This document shows, in pieces, positions 14,899-24,476 of a DNA stretch of 64,000 bases. Within the stretch, counting starts at the first letter, position 1. Each line of letters begins with the position of its first letter. The stretch is taken from assembly GCF_002967715.1 (NCBI RefSeq), contig NZ_PUIA01000085.1, forward strand, positions 202,374-266,373. The letters run 5' to 3'. The notes beneath the pieces are model-generated. The model saw nothing but the letters and a program-made list of their open reading frames with translations. It was not told where the DNA came from and did no database searches. Both the position numbers and the translations under genes were made by a program. The stretch is from Blastopirellula marina (lineage in GTDB: Bacteria > Planctomycetota > Planctomycetia > Pirellulales > Pirellulaceae).

Positions 14899-17800
14899 AT
14901 GGCCCCCGGCGCCCATGAGCCCACCATCCGAGAGCACGACGACGAACTAAATAACCTGTCGTCGATGAGCTTCATTGGACTGGTGTTGACGCAATTCTTT
15001 GGTGCCGCGAACGACAACATTTTCCGTTGGTTCGCCATTGGCATCGGCAAAGAACAGCAACCTGAACACGTAGGCACCATCCTGATGGCTGGTACCGCGT
15101 GCATGGTCGCGCCGTACCTTATTTTCGCACCTCATGCGGCCTATTTCGCCGATCGATATAGCAAACGTAGCGTCATTGTTGCCTGTAAGATCGCAGAAAT
15201 TGTGATCATGGTGCTCGGCATTATGCTGGCCTGGAGCGGGCAGCTTTTCTGGTTGTTCAGCGTGGTCTTTTTTCTCGGTGCCCAAAGCGCCATGTATGGT
15301 CCGGCCAAGCTGGGTGCCATTCCCGAGATTCTCAAGACGAAGCACATTTCTTCCGCCAATGGAATCATCGGTCTGGCCACGGTGGTGGCTACCGCACTGG
15401 GGACTGTGGTTGGCAATTTGCTAAGTGACTGGACGCACCAGGGGGAAACCAACCTCTGGTTAGCCGGTCTCATTATGGTGGGCTTCGCGGCGGTCGGGAT
15501 TGTGACCAGCTTGTGGATTCAGAACCTGCCGATCAATCAGCCCGATATGAAATTCCCCTGGAATCCATTTCGCAGCGTGATCAAGGATCTCAAAGCACTA
15601 CGCGTCAACAAGGCCATCTTTTACGTGGCGATGGGCAGTGCGTTCTTCTGGACCCTGGCTGCCCTGGCGCAGTTGAATATCGACCAGTTCGCCGCCGAAA
15701 GCGGCACCACCACTCAGGCCGACGTCGGGCCACTCCTTGCCGTGCTGGTTGTCGGAACGGCTGTCGGCTGCATCCTGGCCGGTTATTGGTCTCAAGGTCA
15801 CGTCGAAATGGGGATTCTCCCACTTGGTGCGACCGGCCTGGCGATTTGCTCGTTCCTGCTATTCCTCTGCCCTTCTCCGATTGTCGGTGCCGATGGGAAC
15901 TGGAACTTCGTCTTCTTCGTAGCGAGCTTCCTGCTGTTTTTCATGGGGCTATCGGCAGGGTTATTTGAAGTGCCGTTGGCTTCGTTCCTGCAACATCGAG
16001 CGCCGGCCGAAAAGCGTGGCACCATTTTGGCCGCGACCAACTTCCTCACTTTTGGTGGCATTTTGATTGTCTCGGTGGTGTTCTCCGTTTTGCGAACGCC
16101 GGTCTATGAAGGCAACGTTAATAATGTCGATCAAGTTGCCGGCTTGGAGATCTCTCCGGAGTTCTCGAAACAGGTCCGGCAAAAGTCGGACGAGCTACGA
16201 TCGGATATTGTCGCAGGAAACCCGTACGATTCGCCGCTAGACATAGCGAAGTCGATCGCATCGAATGAAGACGAAAAGACATACGCGTTCGCTTCGCTAC
16301 TGATGACCCAGTTGCATCAGGCGTTCACAGATCAAAACCCGATTGATCGCAGTGAAGTGATCGACAAATACCCCGACTACAAGCAGCTCGTCGCCGAAAT
16401 CTATTTCCAAGCGACCAACTTGCCGCTGATGAGTTCGCGGCAAATCTTCCTGCTGTGTGGTGTGGTAACCATCCCTATTCTTTTCTACATCCTGTACCTG
16501 CTTCCCCAGAACTCGCTTCGCTTTCTGGTGTGGTTGGCCAGCGAAACGTTCTACCGCATTCGCGTTCATGATCGCGAGAACCTGCCTGCCGAAGGGGGCG
16601 CACTTTTAGTTTCCAATCATGTCTCGTGGCTCGACGGCGTTCTGCTGATGCTCACCAGTAGCCGGCCTGTCCGCATGCTCGTTTGGGGTGGGAACTTCAA
16701 GAGCGAATGGTTCCGTCGGTTTGTCGAGTACCACGGAGCAATCCTCATCGACAAGGGGCCCAAGGGAATCCAAAAGGCGCTACAACGAGGACGCGAAGCG
16801 ATCGAGAACGGAGAGTTGGTCTGCGTGTTCGCCGAAGGGGGCATCACGCGTAGCGGTCAGATTCAAGGCTTCAAGCCAGGTCTCTTGAAGATGGTCGAGG
16901 GAACGTCCGCTCCGGTCATACCGGTCTTCATTGATGAGCTTTGGGACAGCATTTTCACCTTCAGCGATGGCAAGTTCTTCTGGAAGCTTCCCCGTAGCTG
17001 GCAGACCCCCATCTCCATTCATTTTGGCGAGCCCATCGAGCCTCCGTACGGCATTCATGTCATCCGCCAGGCCGTCCAGCAGCTAGGAGCGATCGCTTTC
17101 GAGCGACGAGTTGAGCGAGTGATTCCCCCAGCGAAAACCCTCCTGCGCGTTTGCAAACGCAGACTCTTTACTTCCAAGGTAGCCGATACGACCGGTGCCG
17201 ATCTGACCGGCGGTGTCTTTCTCACACGGATCCTCGTCCTGCGTCGTTTGCTCAAGCGACACATCCTCAAGTCACGTAAAGAAGAGCAATACGTCGGCGT
17301 CTTGCTGCCTCCTTCGGTCGCTGGTGCCGCGGTCAACGGGGCATTGGCCCTCGATCGCCGCGTGGCCGTGAATTTGAATTACACGACCAGCAACGAAGTG
17401 ATGAACTACTGCATCAAAAAGTGCGGTATCACGTCGGTGCTGACCAGTCGTCGCTTCATGGAGAAGTTCGAGTGGGACCTCGACTGCGAGGTCGTCTACC
17501 TGGAAGACCTGAAAGACAAGCCGACCCTCTGGGATAAGATCAGCTGTGCGTTCACGGCTTTCGTGACTCCTAGCTGGATCCTCGATCGTGCGTACGGTCT
17601 GAACAAGATTCGCCCAGATGACACCCTGACGGTGATCTTTACGTCTGGCTCGACAGGCGTCCCCAAAGGGGTGCAGCTTACCCACGCGAACATTTCGTCG
17701 AACGTTCAGGCCATCCAGCAGATGGTGCACCTGAATCGTCAGGATGTCATTATCGGGATCCTGCCGTTCTTTCATTCGTTTGGCTACACCGTCACCCTAT

Positions 17801-18747
17801 GGACCTTATTTGGTATCGACGTGAAGTCGGCCTATCACTTCAGCCCATTGGAACCGAAGGTGATCGGAAATCTGACCAAGAAGCACCGAGGCACGGTTAT
17901 CTTGGCGACGCCAACCTTCCTCCGCAGCTACCTGCGCCGTGTCGATAAGGACGACTTCGCGACGCTGCAAATCGTTGTCGCCGGTGCGGAAAAGCTACCC
18001 AGCGACCTGTGCGAATCGTTCGAAGAGAAGTTCGGTGTTCGTCCTGTTGAAGGGTACGGAGCGACCGAACTGTCGCCGCTGGTTTCCGTGAACATCCCCC
18101 CTGCCCGCTCGATCGACAACTTCCAGATCGATCGCAAGGAAGGGACGGTAGGACGCCCCATCCCCAACGTGGCCGCCAAGATCCTCGATCTTGATACCGG
18201 CGAGGCCAAAGGGGTGAACGAACCTGGCATGCTATACATCACCGGTCCCAACGTCATGAAGGGTTACCTCGATCAGCCTGAGGAAACAGCCGAGGTACTG
18301 AAAGATGGATGGTACAAGACCGGCGACGTAGCGCTGATCGACGAAGAAGGCTTCTTGAAGATTACCGGACGTGTCAGCCGATTCTCGAAGATCGGTGGCG
18401 AGATGATCCCGCACGTTCGTATTGAAGAAGCGATCGAGCAGATCCTCGGCCCGTGTGAAACAGAAGAGCTGGCAGTGGCCGTTACAGCCGTCGAGCATCC
18501 TACCAAGGGAGAACGCATCGTAGTCGTGCACACGCCGCTGCAGTTCACGCCTGAGGATATCTGCCAGCGTCTGAAGCAGGCCGGGCTACCCAACCTCTTT
18601 ATTCCATCCACCGATAGCTTCATGGAAGTCGAGAAGATTCCGATTCTCGGTTCCGGCAAGCTCGACCTGCGAGAGCTCAAGGCAATCGCTACAACGCGAT
18701 TCGCAACCAATGGCTCGGCGGCGTCCTCTTCGAGTGAGTCGAATTAA
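14899..18747 (+). CDS. LplT-PlsC-Aas fusion: lysophospholipid transporter/acyltransferase/acyl-ACP synthetase
   Basis: This 1282-residue inner-membrane protein carries three activities in order. Residues about 15-540 form an MFS transporter like LplT, which flips lysophospholipids, with a long polar loop (about 399-507) before its last helix. Residues about 555-740 form a PlsC acyltransferase with NHVSWLD (His574, Asp579). Residues about 780-1270 form an AMP-binding acyl-ACP synthetase with the nucleotide-binding motif TSGSTGVPKG (915-924) and a YGATELSP motif. In E. coli lplT and aas are separate genes; fused forms occur elsewhere. The role is uptake and reacylation of lysophospholipids to repair membrane lipids. 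The gene stands alone. Confidence 0.9.
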   Translation: MAPGAHEPTIREHDDELNNLSSMSFIGLVLTQFFGAANDNIFRWFAIGIGKEQQPEHVGTILMAGTACMVAPYLIFAPHAAYFADRYSKRSVIVACKIAEIVIMVLGIMLAWSGQLFWLFSVVFFLGAQSAMYGPAKLGAIPEILKTKHISSANGIIGLATVVATALGTVVGNLLSDWTHQGETNLWLAGLIMVGFAAVGIVTSLWIQNLPINQPDMKFPWNPFRSVIKDLKALRVNKAIFYVAMGSAFFWTLAALAQLNIDQFAAESGTTTQADVGPLLAVLVVGTAVGCILAGYWSQGHVEMGILPLGATGLAICSFLLFLCPSPIVGADGNWNFVFFVASFLLFFMGLSAGLFEVPLASFLQHRAPAEKRGTILAATNFLTFGGILIVSVVFSVLRTPVYEGNVNNVDQVAGLEISPEFSKQVRQKSDELRSDIVAGNPYDSPLDIAKSIASNEDEKTYAFASLLMTQLHQAFTDQNPIDRSEVIDKYPDYKQLVAEIYFQATNLPLMSSRQIFLLCGVVTIPILFYILYLLPQNSLRFLVWLASETFYRIRVHDRENLPAEGGALLVSNHVSWLDGVLLMLTSSRPVRMLVWGGNFKSEWFRRFVEYHGAILIDKGPKGIQKALQRGREAIENGELVCVFAEGGITRSGQIQGFKPGLLKMVEGTSAPVIPVFIDELWDSIFTFSDGKFFWKLPRSWQTPISIHFGEPIEPPYGIHVIRQAVQQLGAIAFERRVERVIPPAKTLLRVCKRRLFTSKVADTTGADLTGGVFLTRILVLRRLLKRHILKSRKEEQYVGVLLPPSVAGAAVNGALALDRRVAVNLNYTTSNEVMNYCIKKCGITSVLTSRRFMEKFEWDLDCEVVYLEDLKDKPTLWDKISCAFTAFVTPSWILDRAYGLNKIRPDDTLTVIFTSGSTGVPKGVQLTHANISSNVQAIQQMVHLNRQDVIIGILPFFHSFGYTVTLWTLFGIDVKSAYHFSPLEPKVIGNLTKKHRGTVILATPTFLRSYLRRVDKDDFATLQIVVAGAEKLPSDLCESFEEKFGVRPVEGYGATELSPLVSVNIPPARSIDNFQIDRKEGTVGRPIPNVAAKILDLDTGEAKGVNEPGMLYITGPNVMKGYLDQPEETAEVLKDGWYKTGDVALIDEEGFLKITGRVSRFSKIGGEMIPHVRIEEAIEQILGPCETEELAVAVTAVEHPTKGERIVVVHTPLQFTPEDICQRLKQAGLPNLFIPSTDSFMEVEKIPILGSGKLDLRELKAIATTRFATNGSAASSSSESN

Positions 18748-19796
18748 CGACGCAGCTCGGCGAAACGTTTCCTGGGAATCGAGCCCAGGGAACTACTGGA
18801 AGCCGTATCGATCACCGCTTCTTCCGTGACAGCTGGCTCCAGGGGACGCAAGGCAATTTGCTCAGGCTCTTTCGGCAAGAGTGCCGGCTCTTGCACCGGT
18901 GCCGCCGCCAATGGAAGAGGGTCTTCGTCGGGCACCTTGGCAAACTGCTGTTGAACGCCTCGCTCCGCAACAACCTTACGCTGGTAAACACGCGTTACCA
19001 CGTCCCCAAATTGCTTGCGAACCGTCGGATCGATTTTCTGCAAGCGAGAGACCAGGTTATGCATACCGGTGACGTTGTCTTCGGCATTCTTGGAGATCTT
19101 TCCGATGAACGAGGAGGTCTCGGCAAAGTTATAATCGGCCGTCTTGCCAATCAGAGGATGAAGCGTTCGAGCAAGCAAGTCCGCGCCACGACTTTCGAAT
19201 TTGACGAAAACATCTAAGCGATTCGAGACGTACGATTGCCCCTGGCCGGCTTTGGTGTAGCCTGACTGAAGCACCAACACGCAGTTAGCCAGGATCTTCC
19301 CCGGCGCGAGTGGCCCTTCGTAATAGCCTTCGGCAAAGAAGATATTCGTTTCGCCGTCGGCGTAAACAATGTCGACATTGCTGACAGTGCCAGCGCCATC
19401 ATTGGCATGGAACGATGTGGGGCCCATCCGTCTTACTTGGACGTTGGTGATCCCCATCAGTTCCCAGATGTTGACGACCACTTCTGGATAGCTAACCAGA
19501 AACGCGTAGATTTCCGGATCGCAATCGATCACCTGTACCGGAAGGCGTCGAAAGATGCTCGGATCTTTCACCACCTGAGAAACACGATTCTGATCCTGCG
19601 GGCGCATTTGCGTGAAGGGAATCAGGCGCATCGCATCTTGCTTATCTTCACGGCTGAAACTGACGAGTTCCGCCTCGACTTCCTGGGCATCTACGACGGA
19701 TGCCGGCAGCACCCCAACGACCAAAACTAAGGCCAACAAGCGCAAGATCGATCCAAGAAGACAGGTCGGAGTGGTTGAATTTCGGAAAATCGGCAT
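18744..19796 (-). CDS. Exported protein of unknown function
   Basis: The product is 350 residues with an N-terminal export segment (LLALVLVVGVLPASVVDAQ). A mixed domain of about 250 residues contains RRLPVQVIDCDPEIYAFL and SYPEVVVNIWELMGIT, then NIFFAEGYYEG. The C-terminal 80 residues are rich in Pro, Ala and Glu and probably disordered. I recognise no family. Its stop overlaps the convergent Aas-like fusion stop by 4 bp. Its size and composition match exported proteins common in planctomycetes. Confidence 0.7.
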   Translation of the reverse strand: MPIFRNSTTPTCLLGSILRLLALVLVVGVLPASVVDAQEVEAELVSFSREDKQDAMRLIPFTQMRPQDQNRVSQVVKDPSIFRRLPVQVIDCDPEIYAFLVSYPEVVVNIWELMGITNVQVRRMGPTSFHANDGAGTVSNVDIVYADGETNIFFAEGYYEGPLAPGKILANCVLVLQSGYTKAGQGQSYVSNRLDVFVKFESRGADLLARTLHPLIGKTADYNFAETSSFIGKISKNAEDNVTGMHNLVSRLQKIDPTVRKQFGDVVTRVYQRKVVAERGVQQQFAKVPDEDPLPLAAAPVQEPALLPKEPEQIALRPLEPAVTEEAVIDTASSSSLGSIPRKRFAELRR

Positions 19797-19968
19797 GCAA
19801 GCATTCCCCCTTGGCTTCGCGACGGCTGAGATGGCCTTACCCTTAAATCGGTTGAATCGCTATGATCGCCACAATCATTCTGAGATTCCTAAACCGAACC
19901 ATGGGCTAGCACCTGCGGTTTTTCGGCAATGAAAGCTTCCGCCAGCGATATCATCCGTAGTTGATTCC

Positions 19969-21177
19969 ATGCAGCATCCCAGCGAAGTCCCCATTCGACC
20001 CATCCGAACCACAGCGATAATGCTGGGCATGCTGCTGTTGCTGGCAGCCGGATTCAGCTTCTTAGCAGTGTGGTACTGGCTACCAGGCCGCATGGATACG
20101 CTCGTGCTCAATGCTTCCGAGTCGGAGGTGGCAACGAGAATGGAGCACGCGCTAAGGGACTCGTCGACTCCCTACCAAGATATCGCTCGGTGGATGAGCT
20201 CAGACCGCGCTGCTGTGGCCCTGGAAGCGACCAGGCTGATGCAAGCCAGGATCGACCGTCTTCAAGCCGAACCAGGCCTCGCAATTGCCGATCAGGCGTA
20301 CCGGTTAGCCCAGGCACTGAAGAACGAGTTGCCCAACTACCCCGAACAGACTCACTACCAGGTGCATCTCATGGCAGATCAGATGGCCAACTGGGACCTG
20401 GGGAGTTCCACGAAACAGCACGGTCCGTTTCTCATACTCCTGGAAGATATGATTCGCGAAACCAGGCCGTCGACTCCCTCGACCGAACTGGCAGCCAGCG
20501 ACCATCTAGTGTTGAACTATCTTCAGACGCAAAAGACCAGCGAAACGACAGCGACCAGCCCTGCCCCGATTGATCACCGCCTGGGTGATATCGACCTGCG
20601 GGGTGGCTTACCATGGCAGCAGCAATCGATACCTGGGGATGCTCCGAAAACGGAAACAGCTCTTCCTGCCAGGACGCAAAGTGTTCATCGAGACGTCGAC
20701 GTTTTGCCGGCCAACCGCCGAGTCGCCATCGATCAACCACTAAAGCTTCCCATCCTGACCGAAACTCCCAAGCAGCTTCCGGCCGGCCCACATCCTGATC
20801 AGCCTCTTCCCGATTTCAGTCGACTTACGACGCTGGAGATCATGTGGATGCTGCATCTACAGAATTCGCGCATGGTAAAGCACGCCAGGGAAACCCTCAT
20901 AGCGCGAAACTTCAATACCGAAGACCTAGAACTGGCAACCAGACTTACGCACCCAGATGTAGCCCAACGACTACAACTGGTCCGGGATCTACCCATCATG
21001 CCTAGGGAGGATCGAACCCACTGGCTTTACTATATGACAAAGGACCCCGATGAGGGGGTTCGTTATAGTGCTGCAGCCGCACTTTTAACATCTACCGATC
21101 CGCGACTGCTAAGACGTTTGAAAGCGGACATGGCAACAGACCCGAGTCCGCGCGTTCAAGCTTTAATTCGACGGTAG
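19969..21177 (+). CDS. Membrane-anchored protein with HEAT-like C-terminus
   Basis: The 402-residue protein has one N-terminal membrane helix (about 15-36, LGMLLLLAAGFSFLAVWYWL) followed by an extracytoplasmic or cytoplasmic body. A helical segment (about 55-170) and a Pro/Thr-rich linker (about 195-275) precede about 120 C-terminal residues of short helix pairs (YYMTKDPDEGVRYSAAAALL, then LKADMATDPSPRVQALI) resembling HEAT repeats, so a protein-binding role is likely. No catalytic motif is visible. The gene is monocistronic. Confidence 0.65.
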   Translation: MQHPSEVPIRPIRTTAIMLGMLLLLAAGFSFLAVWYWLPGRMDTLVLNASESEVATRMEHALRDSSTPYQDIARWMSSDRAAVALEATRLMQARIDRLQAEPGLAIADQAYRLAQALKNELPNYPEQTHYQVHLMADQMANWDLGSSTKQHGPFLILLEDMIRETRPSTPSTELAASDHLVLNYLQTQKTSETTATSPAPIDHRLGDIDLRGGLPWQQQSIPGDAPKTETALPARTQSVHRDVDVLPANRRVAIDQPLKLPILTETPKQLPAGPHPDQPLPDFSRLTTLEIMWMLHLQNSRMVKHARETLIARNFNTEDLELATRLTHPDVAQRLQLVRDLPIMPREDRTHWLYYMTKDPDEGVRYSAAAALLTSTDPRLLRRLKADMATDPSPRVQALIRR

Positions 21178-21206
21178 TCGATCTCGCCAGCTGGACACCT
21201 AGAATT

Positions 21207-21509
21207 CTAGTGCGTCAACTTGCTCAACATTTCCATCGCCTGCTTCGCTCGGCTAACACCACCGATCGAGTCCACGAACTCTTTCGCCGACATAAGATCT
21301 TCAGCGGTGATCTTACCAGTCTTAGCCGGCCCGTTCGCTTTTCTCTTATCCATCGACTTGATGGTGCTTACATATTGTGGCGTAACATCCTTGTAGCCAG
21401 CTTTCTTTAAAGCATCCGCTACGATGGTCGGCGAAGCATCGGGGTTGTCCTGCTGGAAATTTCGGATTGCATCTGCTTTAGATGGTTTGTTGGTAGCGCG
21501 TTTTGCCAT
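21207..21509 (-). CDS. Small basic HTH-like protein, unknown
   Basis: The 100-residue product (ATG 21509; a TTG seven codons upstream is an alternative) is very Lys/Ala-rich. Its central part (KADAIRNFQQDNPDASPTIV, then ALKKAGYKDVTPQYVSTIKS) could fold as a helix-turn-helix like those in small planctomycete nucleoid or regulatory proteins. The C-terminus has a second helical segment (AEDLMSAKEFVDSIGGVSRA). It may bind DNA, but no family was recognised with certainty. Confidence 0.6.
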   Translation of the reverse strand: MAKRATNKPSKADAIRNFQQDNPDASPTIVADALKKAGYKDVTPQYVSTIKSMDKRKANGPAKTGKITAEDLMSAKEFVDSIGGVSRAKQAMEMLSKLTH

Positions 21510-21996
21510 GCTTCGTACTTTTTCTTTCAATGAAACTATCTATGGCGTTTCCTGAATGCCTCGCCCAGGCCCATACTCAGTCTAGACTCACATCTTCAAA
21601 TCGTCGACTTGCATTTATCTAGAATGCTGTCATTCCGCAAAGAGCTTTCTATCTAGCGGATTTCTGGACTTTACTTCTCCCTGTCGTAACCGGCAGGCAA
21701 AGTTCAATCCCTCAATATATCGCTTCCATCTACATAGACCACCCTCGCCTTATAAGCACGTAGCAGTTTCTACGAATGAAAGTACAATAAATGTCCTATT
21801 TGCCTAAAACACTTATAGCAATTCACTCTTTTGGGTGATCCCATGCAATCAATTGCAGGGACACCCGAGTGACCAAGTCCGTGCGTACCGTCGCATCGGT
21901 AGTTATCGATTACTAACTGGAATGCCGCAGCAAGAATCCACTCCAGTGAGTGGCGAGCAATTTCAGATCAATTGCGTACGATGCGAAAGAAAAAAG
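21510..21996. other. AT-rich intergenic region with a long hairpin
   Basis: About 490 bp between the small basic protein gene and tRNA-Leu. No protein gene is supportable. The one notable structure is the long near-palindrome at 21823-21872. Confidence 0.5.
21823..21872. repeat. Long near-perfect hairpin of unknown role
   Basis: The left arm has TCACTC, GGGTG, TCCC and TGCAAT in order; the right arm has ATTGCA, GGGA, CACCC and GAGTGA. These pair as a stem of about 21 bp broken only by a 4-nt bulge, two single bulged A's and a 2-nt centre. It has no T-tract. It could be part of a small RNA, a protein-binding palindrome or a processing site. Confidence 0.55.
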
Positions 21997-22078
21997 TGGG
22001 GATGACAGGAATCGAACCTGCACTCCTTGCGGAACTAGATCCTAAATCTAGCGCGTCTGCCAGTTTCGCCACATCCCC
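21997..22078 (-). tRNA. tRNA-Leu (anticodon TAG)
   Basis: The minus strand folds as an 82-nt class II tRNA. The acceptor is GGGGATG/CATCCCC, the D-loop contains AACTGGCAGAC, the anticodon stem CTAGA/TCTAG encloses TTTAGGA with TAG, a short variable arm follows, and the T-arm contains GGTTCGATTCC. The discriminator is A, as expected for Leu. CCA is not encoded, and a T-run follows the 3' end. Confidence 0.95.
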
Positions 22079-22251
22079 TGGCTATCCAAATTACACCAAG
22101 TTCTCGGTGCTTTTGAATGAAGGTCTCAAGTATATCATCACCCATGTAGGCTTGGCAACGTGGCCCCCTCTTGGGTGTTCGTGCTTAAGATGCGAAAACG
22201 GAAGAGTAGCCCCTACGTCGTTGTTGCTTAGCCTGTATTCTCATAAGCCGA

Positions 22252-22923
22252 ATGAACATGCCTGAATTGAAAGCGGTCGTCTTCGACATGGATGGGACGA
22301 TCTTGAACACCGAGATGCTCTATCCGCAAGTATCTACCGAGATCCTGCGGCGTCGTGGCCTTTGCTTAACCAAGGAATTAACCGATGCCATGATGGGACG
22401 ACCGGCTCCCAAGGCATTTCAGGTCATGATCGACTGGCACGACCTGGTCGACTCGATTGAAACGCTCTATCAAGAGTCGGAAGAGATCTTTGCCGACATC
22501 TTGGAAACGTCTCTGGGGCTGATGCCCGGTTTTACCGAGTTGTTCAAGTCCATTCTAGAAGCCGGATACCCCATCGCTGTTTGCACGAGCGCCCGGCGAG
22601 ATACCGCGATCGACTTACTAGGACGCTTTAATATCACACCAGAACTTCAATTTGTGATTGGAGGCGATGACGTCAAGCATGGTAAGCCAGACCCCGAAAT
22701 CTACTTAACAGCGGCCGATCGCCTGGGCCTGGTACCCAGCGAGATCGTGGTCTTCGAAGACAGCCAAACCGGTTGCAAGGCCGCCATCGATGCCGGCACT
22801 TATGCCATCGCGGTACCAGGCGACCACAGTCGCGAGCATGGTTTTGAAGGGGCCCAGTTCGTCGCCGATACGCTGCACGATCGACGTATATACGAACGAC
22901 TTGATCTACGTTCTCCCATCTAA
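22252..22923 (+). CDS. HAD-superfamily phosphatase / phosphoglucomutase-like
   Basis: This 223-residue HAD hydrolase has motif I FDMDGTI (Asp12 nucleophile, Asp14), motif II CTSAR, motif III Lys in GKPDP and motif IV VFEDSQTG. The cap between motifs I and II is the helical type of beta-phosphoglucomutase and phosphoglycolate phosphatases. It likely acts on a small phosphorylated sugar in the cytoplasm, but the substrate cannot be told. A second ATG two codons on is possible. The nucleotidyltransferase-like gene follows 144 bp downstream on the same strand. Confidence 0.88.
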   Translation: MNMPELKAVVFDMDGTILNTEMLYPQVSTEILRRRGLCLTKELTDAMMGRPAPKAFQVMIDWHDLVDSIETLYQESEEIFADILETSLGLMPGFTELFKSILEAGYPIAVCTSARRDTAIDLLGRFNITPELQFVIGGDDVKHGKPDPEIYLTAADRLGLVPSEIVVFEDSQTGCKAAIDAGTYAIAVPGDHSREHGFEGAQFVADTLHDRRIYERLDLRSPI

Positions 22924-23067
22924 TTCATATCCAGCGATGCGTCGAGATATCTATGCTTTCCATAAGTCGATTGACGAAAACGCGAGCCCCCCTATAAACT
23001 GAAAAGGTGCGCCCCCAGAATGCACAGTGTCGGACACTGACTCCCCCCGCAATAAAGGATTGAAGCG

Positions 23068-23841
23068 ATGAAAAATCTCGCCATCGTCCAGATCGACGAC
23101 GAAATCATGTTGGCACCTGGATCTCCCCAAGATTCCGGCCTGTTGCCCAGCAAACTTGCCGCTCGCAAGCTGAACTCTGCTCCCCTCATCGAATGGCTCG
23201 TTCGTCGTATTTCCGAAGCGGAGTTGATCGAAGGAATTGTGGTGGTCATGCCCGATCAACCGCAATATCGCGACCTCGTTACCCTTATTCCGCTAGACAT
23301 TCCTTGCCACCTGAGCAAGAAGGAAACTCCCCTGGCCCGCCTGGCCGATGCAGCCCGGAAGTATCCTTCCGAATCGATCGTCCGCGTGCCGCTGGAAACA
23401 CCTTTCTGCGATCCCGTGCTGATTGACCGCCTGCTGATCACGGCACAGATGCACGGCGATAAAGACTACGTGGGTTACTGCCTGGAAGATGGCTGCCCCG
23501 CTTGCCAGTCGTCGATCGGGCTATTTTCAGAGTGGATTCGTAGTTCGGCGCTGGCCAAAGCCAATCGCGAAGTGAAATCGCAAGGGGACGCCTATCGAGT
23601 CGACAGTTCGTTCCTCAACTATCCGGAACTGTTCGCCCTGGAAATGATTCCGGTTCCCGATTCGCTCAACCGAGAAGATCTCCGTTTTTCCGTCGCCAAC
23701 GACGAAGACTGGGAAGAATTGCTCGCGATTGTCGATGCCCTGGGGGCCGAGACACTTCACTGGCAAGACGTGGTGCGAATCATCGACGCCCAGCCCCCCA
23801 TCCGCCAGCGAATGGCCGAGCGTAATCGCCTGATCGCCTAA
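23068..23841 (+). CDS. SpsF/KdsB-like nucleotidyltransferase fold protein
   Basis: The 257-residue protein begins with a degenerate nucleotide-binding signature: GLLPSKLAARKL in place of the usual R-x-G-S-x-R-L-P-x-K. It then has APLIEWLVRRI and an alpha/beta GT-A-like body with VVVMPDQPQY. The order of elements matches cytidylyltransferases of the SpsF (CTP_transf_3) type. The conserved Arg and Gly of the loop are missing, so catalytic activity is uncertain. The start is supported by AAGGA about 8 nt upstream. A hairpin follows the stop. Confidence 0.6.
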   Translation: MKNLAIVQIDDEIMLAPGSPQDSGLLPSKLAARKLNSAPLIEWLVRRISEAELIEGIVVVMPDQPQYRDLVTLIPLDIPCHLSKKETPLARLADAARKYPSESIVRVPLETPFCDPVLIDRLLITAQMHGDKDYVGYCLEDGCPACQSSIGLFSEWIRSSALAKANREVKSQGDAYRVDSSFLNYPELFALEMIPVPDSLNREDLRFSVANDEDWEELLAIVDALGAETLHWQDVVRIIDAQPPIRQRMAERNRLIA

Positions 23842-23875
23842 CATCTAGTCGCCTGCGAATCGAATTCATGACCTG

Positions 23876-23897
23876 GAGGGACGCTTTGACGTCCCTC
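23876..23897. terminator. Hairpin downstream of the nucleotidyltransferase-like gene
   Basis: GAGGGACG (23876-23883) pairs perfectly with CGTCCCTC (23890-23897) around a 6-nt loop, 35 bp after the stop. No T-tract follows, so it is a weak terminator candidate. Confidence 0.4.
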
Positions 23898-24036
23898 GGA
23901 TCTTGCTAGCAGCACCTGGCCGCAAAATCGAAACAATCGTCAAATTCCACTCAATTTACCAAGCTGATTCAGTCGAAGAAGTATCTGAATCGACTTACTG
24001 TGACGATCTGCTTCCCCCCAGCAAGGCTGCGATGCC

Positions 24037-24270
24037 ATGAAAAAGTTGCTTACCTTAATCGCCGGTGCCGTTCTGATGGCTAACGTTGGATGCACGATGT
24101 GCAGCCACCCGTTCGACTACTCGTACGCAGCATACGACGAAGCGCAAATGAGTGGGCACCGAGCTGGATCCGCTTTCTCCCCTTATTCTTCGGAATCGGT
24201 CGTTACCCAGGCCGTACCGGCTGAAGAGATCATCGAAGAAGAAGTAATGTACTACGACGAATCCAACTAA
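24037..24270 (+). CDS. Small lipoprotein, unknown
   Basis: The 77-residue product has a type II signal peptide with lipobox ANVGC (Cys19). The mature part is short, Tyr/Ser-rich, and ends in an acidic stretch (EEIIEEEVMYYDES). It is expected to be anchored in a membrane. The gene is followed by a clear hairpin terminator. No function is recognised. Confidence 0.7.
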   Translation: MKKLLTLIAGAVLMANVGCTMCSHPFDYSYAAYDEAQMSGHRAGSAFSPYSSESVVTQAVPAEEIIEEEVMYYDESN

Positions 24271-24292
24271 GACATCTTGGTTCCGTCACACC

Positions 24293-24319
24293 AACAGGGC
24301 AGCATGATTGCCCTGTTTT
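24293..24319 (+). terminator. Intrinsic terminator after the small lipoprotein
   Basis: AACAGGGCA (24293-24301) pairs with TGCCCTGTT (24309-24317) around a 7-nt loop, and the second arm ends in a TTTT run. It lies about 25 bp after the lipoprotein stop. Confidence 0.75.
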
Positions 24320-24476
24320 CGTAGAAGCACCTCTTGTCATGGTCCGTCGTCTCTCTTCGTACGGATGTGCTTGCCTGCCCGGCAACTTCTTTTCAAGCCA
24401 GTAAAAATGGGGTAGTGTGTACCCCGATCTCTTCTAACGCCCCCTTACCCCCCATCCCCTCAGTTCGTCTGCCCCA

